Origin: Serilophus lunatus
Lineage: Eukaryota; Chordata; Aves; Passeriformes; Eurylaimidae
NCBI GenBank assembly: GCA_013399895.1
Contig: VXBA01003121.1
Span: forward strand, 1,178,417-1,242,416
Direction of reading: 5' to 3'
Length of the DNA: 64,000 nt
The translations under genes were made by a program, and so were the position numbers. The notes below the pieces were generated by a model, which worked only from the letters and a program-made list of their open reading frames with translations, had not been told where the DNA came from and did not search any database. How positions within the stretch are numbered: position 1 is the stretch's first letter; every line of letters begins with the position of its first letter. Of this stretch, positions 11,301 to 23,530 are shown piece after piece.

Positions 11301-14300
11301 GAAGTCAATGACAAGAGATAGGATAAATTGCCAGCTGGAAGCACCTATGTGTCTTTGACAATCCTTGACAATCAAGGATATCTAAACTCCTAACTCCCCA
11401 TCTTCTCCACAGTTAAGTGTCTCATGTTAGTTGGGAGGAATCCAGACTTTCAGTCATAAGAAAAAGTGAAAAGAAAGAAATGTCAGTGTCTGATTCATCC
11501 AACTTCTCCCCACTGTGCAGATCAATCCTTAATTATGCTATCTGCTTGAGAACAATTTCTAGTCTTTGCCTCAGGGCAACTTTCCTAAAAATAAAAATGT
11601 ATTTCTTTGAGAGGAATAATAAAGAAAAGCAGTCATGATCCTCTACAAGTCATAGATGGTTAGCAGTTATGATCAATACAATCTGAAAACACAGACATAA
11701 CTGGTAATATCTCTGCTGTTTTCAACAGTGTGTAATTATTTTTAATCAAAAACATGGATTCCACATATTTTAATACACTTTGCTAATTTCTTTGCATTCT
11801 GTTTATGAGACTAATAAAAATCATTATACAGGTTTTTCTGCAGTCTTCCACATTATAAGAAGGTGAAAATTCTTTTAATCCTCAGAAACAATTAACGTTT
11901 GGCTGCATTTGAATGTGCAGAGCACTGCAGTATATTGAAAAGTAGATTCATTTGTGTTAGTCAGCAACTTTTCAAATTTTGGACAAACCTGAGGCTCCTC
12001 AAACATATCACATGCTGAAGGAGCTGATAGTGTGTTGAACTGAGAGGAGCCAAGTCTGAATGTAACACTGCCCTTCATGTGATGAGCAAAAGAGACTGAG
12101 AATATTGTAGAATTCACAACAGTGAAAACAGGCTGGATCCTGATTTTTCCCTGTACTGAGTGGCCCCACTTAAACCAACATACACACACCAAAAGAAAAA
12201 AAAAAGAGATCATAGCCAGGAAAATCATATTTACTCACAGCAAGAAGAGAAAGTCAGCTTAATGCAGCAGCTCTTCATGAAGACAAAGACAAAAAAGTTC
12301 TCTTCCATGACACTACTGAACATGAGAATAAAAGCTATAGTACAGTTGTACTGTACAAGGCAATGACCATCAAATGACCATGCTTAGGAGTTATCCTACT
12401 GGGCACAATTTCTGCCTGAGAGTCCTTCAAATTTGAGATGTATCTGTGATCTTGCTGGAGAGAAAGGTCATCAATGCTCAGTTGCTGGCTCTCAAAATGC
12501 AATAACAGCATAGTTTATAATGATAAATGATTAACCACCCAACCACAATCATATACTAATAAAACAGTCTGACCTGCTAGGATGCATTGTTGACATCTTT
12601 TTTTCTCTTTCACTCAGAATTAGTTTGCGTGAAAACACGTAACAGCTGTATTTGTCAGAGACAGGGAATGCAAGTGAACCTGTTAGCTGAGCTCCTTCAC
12701 ACTCCCTGGACAATAGCCAGGGGACACTTCAGTAAAACCTCCTGCAGTTGGTGGGATAAACTGTCTCCTTGCCTCAGGGAACTTCAGCATTAAAGTTATT
12801 AAATAAAACAGCCAGTCTGGCAGTTGGCTATGAGAAGCAATTTATACCATTGTAAATGGATTAGCAAAATGTGATTTCTTTTAACGTTTCCGTTCCAATT
12901 ATTTCAAATAGATGTGCAGTTATAAATGTTAAGGAATTGTTTAAATGTTTCTCACAATGGAAAAAGTAAATATAGGTTAGAACTCAGGACTCCCCGGTGG
13001 ATTTTCTGTGTTTTTCTGTTTTCTTTATTTTAAGGCTTTCCACGTACTGCTGTGAAAGTTGCCCATTTGGAGACCAGGAGAGAAAAAAAAAGTATTTGTG
13101 CTCCTGATGAAGCAGGGTATTATCCTAATCAGGAAAGTATAGATTTGAAATGTCTTGAGGACCAGAGGAAAGCCTATGGCTGTTCTTATCCTACATTCTC
13201 AGCTGGTATATTTTGACATCAAGAGCCTGGAGCAGTGCATGAGATACCAAGAGAGAGACTATACCACATATCTCTCTGTGTGAGAAGCGGGGGGAAATCT
13301 CTCTTGAAAGTAAGATTTCCTCTGAGAAGGGTTAATTAACATACATAGCTGGCAGCTCAGAAACCATTGCAGTCTCTTATGATGATTTCAGCAATATCTC
13401 ACCTGATCTCTATTTTTTTTTCCCCTCCTTTTCCTTATTTTTGCTATGTTGCTGCAATTAAGCAATAGGATGCAACAAGAAATATGACTACTGGCATGGG
13501 ATAATCGTGTCCTTGGGGTGTAATCAAGCACCAAGAAGAAACCAGAGCTTCCAATCCCCCATGGGCACGATTACCCTGTGATAGCCACATCCATCCAGCA
13601 ACTACATTGCCACCATAAACTGCTGGCTTTTGTATTTAAATGTATTATCCAGGCAAGTCACTGTGCTCGTCTCAAGCTGCCATGTTGTGTCAGAGCAGGC
13701 TGGTTGCAGCCAGTCCCCACAACAACCCTCACACCACCACCCACCAGAGCGAGGAAATTTCCACCAGGGATTCACCCGGGTGTACAACCCCCCTGCCTTT
13801 CAAAACGTCTCTCCACGACACGCTCACAAAGCTGAATTAAAGTTGCTGTAGACTTTAAAAGAGGGGGTGGAGAGGGGCAAAAGTAGGGCAGCAAGAAATA
13901 AGGCACGAGGCTTGCTCAGTTGAAAGCAGCAGTAGAGAAGCCTGAGGGCTAAGATGGCAGTCATCATCGAATCAAGGAAGGGGGAGATGTCAAGGACAGG
14001 GAATGTCAAGCAGGAACAACAATAAGGCATCATGAGGGTGCTTTGCATTACCAAGCCTTCCAAAAAAACAGCACAAATAAAGCTACTGGGTTGTTGTGAT
14101 TGGTCTATTTGCTGCTTGAGATCACAAGAAAAATGTAAAAAAAAAATATGGTACGTTTACAATGTCCTCTCCCTCCTGCCTACACAAAACTAATTAAAAA
14201 TATTCTCTCCCTCTCCTTCCTCTCACACCCCCACCCCCACTGGCATCATCTTGAAATAGTCTTTGCAAACAAAGTTAGAGCATTTGCTCTACATGGAACC

Positions 14301-14424
14301 AATCATGTCAATACATAGATAAGCAGCAGCAACATGCTGGCCCTGAACAAATAATCAAATGCTAAAGGAAGAGCTACAAGAAACACGAGCACACTCCAGG
14401 TTGCAGTCTGGAACAGTTTCTGCA
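8314..14424. other. non-coding unique DNA
   Basis: Six kilobases without a recognised repeat or gene. Open frames, including 118 codons on the minus strand at 11875-12228, are of lengths expected by chance and lack convincing splice signals. Minor features: a G9 run at about 8349, short tandem duplications near 11150-11170 and 11350-11370, and a Cys/Pro-rich stretch at 13578-13840 that is open in all three forward frames because it is CA-rich. Confidence 0.55.
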
Positions 14425-14440
14425 GTGTGTGTGTGTGTGT
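14425..14440. repeat. (GT)8 microsatellite
   Basis: Eight exact GT units. About 170 bp downstream (14608-14642) lies an imperfect CA-rich stretch that is its rough reverse complement, so the two could pair in single-stranded form. Confidence 0.9.
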
Positions 14441-16330
14441 ATTCCTGAAGCATCAACACCTGCCTTTGCAGGTGATAGAATTTTATGGCACTAAATGTAT
14501 TTCTCCAATAGGTTTTTACACACACTTTACTGCAGCTTCTCACATAGGTGACAGAATGAATTACGTTTCTGCTGATGCTCATGCTCCAAATGTGCTGATA
14601 TTTTCAGGTGTGTACACACACGTGCTTACACACAAACACACAGGGAACAGCTTGAAAGTGCAATAAAAACCACCTCACCATAATTAGGTTGGATCACTGA
14701 GTCCGTTGCTGAATAAATGACAGCACTGCAAGAAAACACCAAATGATATTTTTAAAACGTTGGACAGTAAATATTTTCAATTGCTTTGAAATTGGATTTT
14801 GTTTCATATCAAACAATTTTTAAATGATCCATAAGAAAGAAATAAGCAGCACCTACGTTACTGACCTGTACTAGGATCGTATAATCCCTGAGAATCCCTG
14901 ACCACAGAGGACATGATGGATCTGAGACTGCAAAAAATGCTGATTTTCCAAGCATGTTTTTAAAGAGAAGCCAAAAGCCTCCTGTGTGCACATTACATAG
15001 AGGTGTGAAGCACTGCAGGAAACTAACAGAAATTCAAATTCTGCTTTGTTTTACCACACTGTCTCTGAATCAAAATGCCATTCTCTGACTGCAACTTCAG
15101 TGAAGAAATCTGCCAGTAGATTATTTCCAACTCAGCTGAGGCACTCCATGACTCTTCCCACCCAGTGGTATGTAGCATGATCTTGACACACAGAATATTC
15201 TACAGCAGAAATGATATAATCACTTTATCTATTCCTGATGTACAAGTCTTTTTTTCCTTCTTTTCGGCTTTTGACATGTCAAAATATATGATACTTGCAA
15301 GGAAGGAAAATACATTCTTTTGCAGAAAAGCTCACTTTCAACCTTCCTAAGAACAGTGATTCTGTTTCACAATAAATATGGCATGATATTCACCCAAAAT
15401 CCACACTTTCTTGGGACTTCTGTGACATTACTCATTACTGTGACATTACTTCTGGCACAGCAGGGAATTTCACTGCAATAAACTGTAACCAAGGAAAACC
15501 CTCCTTTTTACTGCTCCACTGTGCATTTGATTTTCTGCATATTTAGAAAAAGGAATAATATATTTCTGTCTGAATAAATTACTTTTCCTTAGCAAGGTAT
15601 TTTCCACATACACGAAGCAATATTATCCCTACTGCCCACAGTCTTCCAGTTCAAAGGGAAAGAAGAAGATGGAAAAGTAGAACACCAGGGAACACTTGAT
15701 CACGTTGTTTCTTTCAAGCAGTGACCCTTTCTGCAGCTATTACCAGAGATTAGTTTGAGTACTCGTTGGCTGGAATTGGACAGGCTTAATAAGCAAGATA
15801 GTCATATACCTTAAAGGCTTTTGACCTCCTGTGTTAGAGCTGGAGCCTGTCAGTCAAACTCCCACACCAGATTAGAGGTTAAAACTCTGTCAACCCACAC
15901 TGGGGGCAGCCAAGAGAGAGGAGGAGGGTCTGTGGCACATCCTCTTTCCTCAGAGGTGGCAAGGAAAGAGGAGGTTCCTGCTGTGTGGGCTGAGGGGGCT
16001 TTGAAGAATGGCACTATCAGTAAAGAGAAAGGCAGGCAGAAGCTGCAGTTGGGTTATCACCTTTTCACAAATCCTTTGGAGGCTGTTTGTGCCTGAAGCT
16101 TGCCCTCACAGAAGTAAGGAGAGATGCAGAGGCGAGTGGCACAGCTGCACACAGCAGTGCTGGTTGGATAAACAGCTGCTGTTACAAAGGCAGAGGAATT
16201 TCAAGTCGTGATTTATGAATTTTAAGCACCTGTTGGGTGAGACTAAACCTATGTAACCACTCGAGGTTTGTTACTATAAGAGAGGCTGAGGGAATAGCTT
16301 TGGCCAGGACTGTGGGTGTCCTGGGGGCAG
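14441..16330. other. non-coding unique DNA
   Basis: No gene was recognised. It contains a small dyad of two E-boxes (cacctgc-cttt-gcaggtg, 14457-14474), the CA-rich stretch at 14608-14642, and an imperfect 18-bp tandem duplication around 'tgtgacattact' near 15421-15450. The stretch from 15.82 to 16.2 kb is slightly more GC-rich and open in two frames but matches nothing I know. Confidence 0.55.
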
Positions 16331-16830
16331 CAGGTCTAGGACCTGTTCCAGGGCCTCACGACCCTCACAGCAAAGAAATTCCTAATACCTAACTTAATGC
16401 TATCCTTTTCAGTTTGAAGCCATTCACCTTCATTCTATCACTATATGCCTTTGTAAACAGTCCCTCTCCAGCCTTCTTGTAGACCTCTTTTAGGTACTGA
16501 ACTGAGTTAGAACGGACAGTTCTTTCAGACTGTGTCCATAGCAGAGCTTCTCCATCCCTCTGATCATCTTGGTGTCTCCTCTGGACTCACTCCAACAGGT
16601 CTATGTCCTTCCTGTGTTGGTTCTCCAGAGCTGGATGCAGCGCTGAAGGTGTGGTCTCACCTGAGCAGAGGGGCAGAATGCCCCCTCATCTGCTGCCCAC
16701 ACTGCCTTTGATGAAGCCCAGGGTATGGTTTGGCTTTCTGGGCCGCCAGTGCACATTGGTGGGTCATGGCCTCCTGTGGGACACAAACACAAGGCTCCCT
16801 ACAGAAGCGAAATTTCAGCTGTAACATGCA
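16331..16830 (-). mobile_element. CR1 LINE fragment, internal to 3' region
   Basis: Minus-strand CR1 covering part of the ORF2 C-terminal and downstream region. Landmarks on the plus strand are 'gggcctcacgaccctcacag', 'cagtttgaagccattc', 'gtccctctccagccttcttg', 'ggtctatgtccttcctgtgt', and 'gctggatgcagcgctgaagg'. The terminal 3' tail and first ~100 bases are missing or unrecognisable, so it has lost its 3' end. The left edge may begin slightly earlier. The right edge fades between 16770 and 16830. Several substitutions and small indels interrupt the frame, so it is an old, dead copy. Confidence 0.85.
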
Positions 16831-19800
16831 TCTAGGGCATTTAGCGACAGAGCAAGATTTCCCTCCTCTTTTGTCTCCACACATGGTTTCTATTGGTATT
16901 TACACAACCCTCTTTCTCCCTTCCAGCTTGTGATGCTGCCAAGATGGGTCTTTGAGAGATCTTGTTCTCCATGGTGTGTTTCAGCAGAGCATTGAGCACC
17001 CTTACATCTCCCCCACTGCACAGAGAGTTGAAGGGACTTTGCTTCGGGCAACATCAGGACCCTGATTCCCAGTGGGTTATATTAGTGTCTCATCCCAGCT
17101 CTCATTTTCCATCTGCATAGATATTCATATTATCTTGCTAAAACTAAGCAAGTAAAAAGCTCTGTGGGGCTGGCTTGTCTGGAGGCTGTTTGTCTTTTCT
17201 GTACAGCTGCAGGCAAGCATCTGTAAAGTTTCAATATTTGCTCTAAATGAAATGTCTCTCAGCTAGAACTCCATTTCATGTAGTATTGCTGGTGCAGACA
17301 AGATGTAGCCTGTAAACAGAAAAATAAAGCCCTTTGGGACACTGATGCTACTTGTAATAAAGGTGTTAATTGGTCTTCCTTGGCCTAGTTTTACATTACC
17401 TATGTTTCATCTTTGTTATTGTTAATATACATTCCTATCTCATGATTTAAACTGTTACCATAAGCTTACCTATAGATCAGTTTTTATCACATAAACTGGA
17501 CATCTTTTTCAACTGTTGTGTGAATATCAGGGATTAAGAAAGCACAGCCATAGGCAGAGATACCTTGAATCAGAGAAAAACACAACTTTAAAGGAATGTG
17601 AAAGGTCATGTGTTTGATTGTCCATATCACAAAATTGAGTCACTGTTAATATTCTGTTACTACTAACAAGTGGCAGTTTAATTTGTCCTTAGAGATCTCC
17701 ACAGACATGCTGCAACTTTTGCAGCTCTCATCAGAACATTGTGCACAACATCATGCACAACAACAGGAATATTTCTTGTGGTGATGTTAATTTGGTTTTT
17801 CACCTTCTCCAGCATGACCCTCCAGCACACATAATTTTAGTGCTTTTCCTTGCTAGACCTCATTGGCATCCAGTCTCCTGCTTAGCCTGAGACAGCTCTA
17901 ATGTCACTTTTAAAGACATAAATCAGGGATAGCACCAGCCTCAGCAAGAACCACTGAAAAACCCAGATGCTTCCTGGGAGAGTAGTATTTAAGAGAGACT
18001 TCTATTTTTACATTTGAGTTCAAATTTGCAAGTCCATGAGCTGTACAACCAAATCAACAGGAAACCTTAACCTCTTGCAACCAGCAGAAAAAGGTTGTAT
18101 TTACCATGAAAATATACAGGAACTTAGAGAAACAACTACACAGCTACATAGGAAGGACAACAACTTTCAGCTCTAAAGTCATGGGTGATCTGACATAGCT
18201 ATCCTGAGATATAAAATCTCTCTTTCCAGCTAAAAAATCCCTGAGTAAAATGTGTTTAATTTCATATTAACTAAGAGTGACTAAAACTTGCTATGTTAGT
18301 TTGGTTTCCAAAGCCTCATTTCTCATGTTGCAGTTTAAAGTATTGGATTAGGAAGAAGGATTTTAGCCACTTAATTGCATAATGAAATTATTTTCAGGGT
18401 TTTTTTATATGCATCATAATAGCCACATTTATCATTCTGTTATCATTAGTGCTTGAGAACATCTTTGATTTAGCTTAGACATTTTCACATCCAACTCCCA
18501 AGGTAAAAGTCATCCTCTTGCTGAGTTTGAAAGTTTTCTTTTCCAGCATCTGATTCTTCAATCTCAAAGGCGTGACATTTTTTTAAACTCTTGGCATTCT
18601 CTTCAGTAACAAGGTTGAAATTTGAATATGCTACATCAATTTGGCTTTAGTTTGATGCCTCATTGAGGCACAGCCTGGCTGAGGAGAGAGGAAAAATGAG
18701 TATGAATGCCAACCATGTATTGGGATAACTAAGTAAAAAGTCAGCAGGTCTCAGGCTGTAACTGAGAGGGAGCACTACTCCATAAGTGGGAATGAATTTA
18801 TTTTTCACGAAACTATAGAAATATATGTTGCAAATTATATACAAAATTATATAAATTTAACACCAGTCCAAGAAGAATTCGTACTAATCCTTTGTCATTG
18901 CAGTAACTCACTATACTTTTAAGGACACAGAGTGATTTCATGAGTTGATTTAATAGTTAAACAAATATTCAGTCCTGAGAGGAAAAGGAAACCATGCAAA
19001 CCTAAGGTTAATGGAGCCTGGTCCCAGGGGATGTCTTTTATTCCTTGATGCTGTCTCTTAGGCTTCAAATGTTCTTGTGTTTCTATGCAAATGAGATGCT
19101 TACAAAATCCAACTCTTTCAAGTATGTTCTAAGCGCTACTGTCTATGTCATTTTACAGTAAACACATTTTTGCTGCATAGCAATATGTTTCTTTTAGAAG
19201 ATGGGTAAATATGCAAAATGTTTCTGTAACTATTTGTCAGATAGTCAAACAGATTTTTTGTCTATCCTCGGGCCCCTTTTATGTTCTCTCTCTGTGAACA
19301 TATGCGACAAGAGCTCTCCCAGCACAAACACTTGAAGGAATCAAACTGCAAGCTCTTTCTCTCCCAACATTTGCACAAAAAAGAGAAAAAAAGAAATATG
19401 AGGAGAACAGTATATTTCACGGTGTAATGCAGTATAAATACCCTGTGAATTGTGACCAGCTCTTACAGTGCCTGATTTCTCAGCAACTTGCAAAGTTTTG
19501 TTGATCCTCATGCTGGTACTGTTTGACGTAAAACGATCCCAGGAAGGAAAATGAGAAATGGAAGCCAAAGTCCTTGTTAATATGTCAGCAAGCAGATGTT
19601 AACGAGATGATCTCCCAGATTCCTTGGAGTCACCCCAGATGCACTATGTCACAAATGAGCTAGTTCTCAAACCATAGCAGGAGCAAGTGAACACGGTGCT
19701 GACAGAAGACAGACACACCGAAGGACTTCTGTCTTCTTCAACATGTGCTATTGCTGAGGGCATTTGTTCAGGGATTGGTTCACTTGCAGCTTCAAAGACT

Positions 19801-19930
19801 GCACCGATAACATCGGGTTACCCAGTTTCTTGAGCAGAGATTATCCACAGGCTGTTGTGGGCGAACACCTCAATTACCAGCTCAACAGGCTTATTTCAAC
19901 CACAAATGACCTGGGGGAAGTTGGTATTTA
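16831..19930. other. non-coding unique DNA
   Basis: No gene, recognised repeat or RNA gene over about 3.1 kb. Composition is AT-rich with no obvious CpG clustering. The open frames present (up to about 75 codons) match nothing recognisable. Confidence 0.55.
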
Positions 19931-20154
19931 CAGAAGGAATTCTTTATTGTGAGAGTGATGAGGCACTGGCACAGATTGCCCAGAGAACCTGTGTCTGCCC
20001 CATCCCTGGAAATGTTCAAGGCCAGGTTGGATGGGGCTCTGAGCAACCTGGGACAGTGGAAGGTGTCCATGTCCGTGGCAGGGGGCTGGAACAAGATCAT
20101 TTTTAAGGTACCTTCCAACCCAAACCATTCTATGATTCCACGATTCTATGATTT
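19931..20154 (+). mobile_element. CR1 LINE 3' end with octamer tail
   Basis: Plus-strand 5'-truncated CR1 of about 220 bp. It starts in the block 'ggaattctttattgtgagag', runs through 'gaaatgttcaaggccaggtt' and 'ggtaccttccaacccaaacc', and ends in degenerate octamers (attctatgattccacgattctatg). This tail is the CR1 reverse transcriptase recognition end. The copy is relatively well preserved. The overlapping open frames in all directions are by-products of it. Confidence 0.95.
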
Positions 20155-21800
20155 TATTGCAAGTCTGGGATAGAATCTTACCCAGAGGCAGTTTTGCCTG
20201 AAGCCCAGTCTGCCTGCATCATGTTTCATCAAGCCTTATTCTTGTCATGTCTTCTTGTTTCAGTCTACCCAGTGTCTAGAATGCAGAGTGGGTATGAAGT
20301 CATTGGAAAAGCATATCTCAAGAACTATGAAATTGCTATGAAACAGGCTCCTGTGATCTCACTGGTACAAAAGCTTTTGTTGAATATGAAATTCTGTCCT
20401 TCTCCACTTAATAAAAATAATGTGCTAGCTGTATCAGAAAACAACTGGATCTTAATCATGTATCTACCAAACTGAATCTCATAACCAACCATCCTTTGTA
20501 CATGAAGATAACCATTGCTTTTTTATTATTTTGGGGGTTTTTTTGCAAACTCAGCTAGAGCTCTTAGACCTCTAAAAATCCTCTTTTCTGGGAGAAAAAG
20601 ATATAATTTTTGTTGATCACAAATAGTCTCTTTAAAATATTCTGAAAGACAGTAAATAAATACAGTCTTTCACTCTTCCACTTTTCTTTCCATGCCTAAA
20701 TTTAAACTTTGGCTGTTTAAGGGATTGTGCTGCTTCATTAATACTCTGATAAGATATAGTGGTCCAAAGATTCACCCATACTTATTCTTAAGGCACAACT
20801 TCAACAGCATCTTTTCAAGAGAATAAAGAATGCTTTGATTCAAACTTCTGTGTACCAGAATGAATGAGATCTTTTATGACGAGCACTTACAAATACACCC
20901 AGGAAGCCACAAATGATGTGACTGGCTACAGGCACGCCTCCAAACTGCTGGGAACTACTAACACAGCCATTCTACTTTATTTGGGGGAAAGTTTTTCTCT
21001 TTATGAACCAGTCACCCAGTCTGCCATTCTTCCTGTTATTCAAAACACGTGCAAGGAAGTGCTATTTGCACAGAAGTTCCCAGAGTTTGAGATTAGTTGG
21101 TAAACACTCAAGTGATTTTTTGTTCTACAGTCACACGGCCATAGAAACACAAATGGTTTTTTTATTAAGAGACCCACAAATGTTTTTTTGTATTAAGAGA
21201 TCAGCCCACGCTCCCAAATCCTTATCCTATAAACACTACACATTCATGCAAGGCTCCATGATGTAATATTGCCAGAAGTCCTGCAAGCTTTATACGTTAT
21301 TGCTACCAATTTTACAGTAATGCCTGTGTGATATGGCAGGAGATACAAACTTGGAGCATGAAGACATCTTGCTGTGGGCAGAGTCTCATTTTTATATATA
21401 GTTCTACTCCAGTCCTGCCATGACTAGATACCTGTCATTCTGGATGAGGAGTTAAGAGCAGTAGTTATGAAAGGCACCCCGTGTGCCTTTGAGAGCTGCA
21501 TGTTTCTACTGCCTCAGCAAGGTGAGCCCCTCAGACTGCAGCAAACATAGACCTTTGAGGTGAAATGATGTATTTCAGCATGAACAACTTAGGGATTGTT
21601 ATAGAGATGACAATTTGAGTGGTGATTAGCAAAATGAGTAAGAATGTTGTTGCAGATATTTTCAAAGTTACTGAGGATAATGCCAAGAGTGTTGTGCAAT
21701 GTAAAGTGATTCCAGTGCAAGAGGAATGGGATAATGATGAGGACAATGGTTTGTCCAGGCTGGTCTACATCCTGCATCAAAACGACTCCCATAAATTAAA
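20155..21800. other. unique DNA, possibly grading into the 5' part of the next CR1
   Basis: From 20155 to about 21490 I see nothing recognisable. From about 21490 to 21800 the sequence is colinear with the CR1 fragment that follows and may be its 5'/ORF1-proximal region, because an open frame (21619-21819) runs into the recognisable ORF1 block. Similarity there is not strong enough by eye to call. Confidence 0.45.
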
Positions 21801-23330
21801 AAAGGGATCATTGTCATAGGAGACTCTACTGAGGGGAACAGAAGGGCCAATATGCAGACTGGACAAAATTCTTAAGGGAAGCCCACTGCTTCCCTGAGTG
21901 GAGGGTTAAAGATTTGCAGGGAAACCTTCCTACCCTGCTACAGTCTTAGGATTATTATCCATTAGTGATTTTTTTTTTAAGTAGTTAGCAATGAATTTGC
22001 AGCAAGAAATTTGTTGGCAATTAAGAGACTTCAGGTCCTTGGGATGACTGGTTAATGAATCAGGAGCACAAGTAGTGTTTTTCTCTATCCTTCTAGTTGC
22101 AGGGAATGATGAAGGAAGAAACAGGAAGAGTCAGCAGATCGATACCTGGCTGAGAGCCTGGTGTCACTGTCAAAATTTTGATCATAGCCTGGTCTTTGTC
22201 ACAGACTGGATACCCCTGCCTTAAAAAGGCGAAAGAATCTTTGTGCTGGAGTTAAAGGAGCTCATTGAAAGAGGTTTAAACTAGATTTGAAGAGGGAAGG
22301 GGATAAACCAGGCTCGCAAGGACCAAGCCTGGGGTGGCATATTGATGTTTGAGGGATGGTGATAGTGAGGTCTTTCTGGACGCTGTATCATGGGAGGTAG
22401 GGAATGGAAATCCATGCAGCAGCAAAGACACAAGGGTTATTTGTGTGTTGGAAACCAGGGAGGCACATGAAAATAGTCATCCCAGAAGAAGGTAGCAGCA
22501 TCAACAGTGCCATTTAAGTACATCTACACCAATCCCCACATCGTGGGCAACAAACTGGAGGAGCTAGAAAGCTATGGTATAACTGCAGCCATGGAAATAC
22601 GGTGGCTTGACTTGCACGGCTATGTGCAAGCATGTCTATAACTCTTCAGAAGGATTTGCAAGGAAGAAGAGAAAGTGGAGTAGTCTTGTATGTTAGGGAG
22701 TGTTTTGACTGCCTAGAACTAAATGATGGTGATGACAGGGTTGAGTATTTATGGGTAAGATTCAGATGGAAGGCCAACAAGGCAGATACGGTGGGAGTCT
22801 GTTACAGATCACCCGACCAGGATGAAGAGATGAATGAAATATTCTATGGACAGCCGCGAGAAGTCTCACCACTGGTAGACTTTGTCCTCTACATCTTTCC
22901 AGATGTCTGCAGGAAATATGACACAGTAGAGAGGAAACAGTCCAGGACTTTCCTGGAACACGTGGAAGGTGACTGACACAGCTGGTGAGGGAGCCAAGCA
23001 GGCAAGGTGTCCTGCTAGGCCTGTTGTTTGTGAACAGAGAAGAACTTGTGGATGATGTAATGGTTGGAGTCCATTTTGGGCACAGCAATCCTGCAATTAT
23101 ACTTTTTTCAAGTCTTAAAGGAGTAAGGAAGGGATAAGTACAACCTTGAACTTCCAGATGGCAGACTTCAGCTTCAGGAGATGTTCTCCTGTAGGGCAAA
23201 GAGTCCAAGACAGATGGAGCATCTTCAAGAAGGAAATCTTCAAGGCACAGGAGATCATCTCCACGTGATGAAAGAGGTCCTGGTGGTGGGAAAGAAAACC
23301 CACCCAGCTGAACAGAGATTTGTGATTTTG
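21801..23330 (+). mobile_element. CR1 LINE, 5' portion (ORF1 end plus ORF2 endonuclease start)
   Basis: An unusual CR1 copy: it keeps the 5' part and lacks the 3' part. ORF1 remnants include the esterase-like block with a Gly-Asp-Ser motif (codons at 21819-21827), immediately frameshifted, then 'gaggagcacaagtagtg'-like and 'TWLRAWC' segments near 22150. ORF1 ends around 22275 near the 'ctcattgaaagaggtttaaac' block. The ORF2 endonuclease region starts about 22510 and is traceable to about 23322. CR1 copies are normally 5'-truncated with an intact 3' end, so here the 3' side was probably lost by a later deletion or rearrangement. Weak similarity may continue to about 23520. Confidence 0.85.
22632..22976 (+). 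pseudogene. CR1 ORF2 endonuclease-domain remnant
   Basis: A 114-codon open stretch within the CR1 copy encodes part of the apurinic-type endonuclease (EN) domain of CR1 ORF2. It includes VVLYVRECFDCLELNDGDD and VGVCYRSPDQDEE, both typical of this family. Intact EN nicks target DNA to prime reverse transcription. Here the domain start lies upstream in broken frames (a Glu codon at 22594-22596 sits where the family's ITET-like motif occurs), and the conserved GDFN-type catalytic block is replaced by unrelated residues around 22885-22895. The frame stops at 22974-22976 while CR1 similarity continues (LLFVNREELVDDVMVG), with further stops. No activity is expected. The ATG at 22632 is only an open-frame start, not a true initiator. 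Confidence 0.85.
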
Positions 23331-23530
23331 GTTCTTTACTGACAATTAAAGGTCCCAACAAAAACTAACAATCATACAACAAGATGCAAGGGCATTTAAG
23401 GGAGGGGTTGTTGCAATTTACACTAAAGGACAGCAAGAAGATGAATCAATACCTATTACTAAAAAACTCCACTGGGAATTTCTGCACTTCAAAGGATGCA
23501 AAAATTTGTCCTTGAAGAGTAAAAAAAATG

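Noticed and set aside
8320..12219. 19-bp match aaaaagagatcatagccag at 8320-8338 and 12201-12219
   Set aside because: Five of the bases are a poly-A run and flanks do not match. One such pair is expected by chance in 64 kb.
11875..12228. Minus-strand frame with a hydrophobic N-terminus and several Cys, resembling a secreted protein
   Set aside because: The hydrophobic start is encoded by a T-rich run. No good splice sites were found and the length is within chance.
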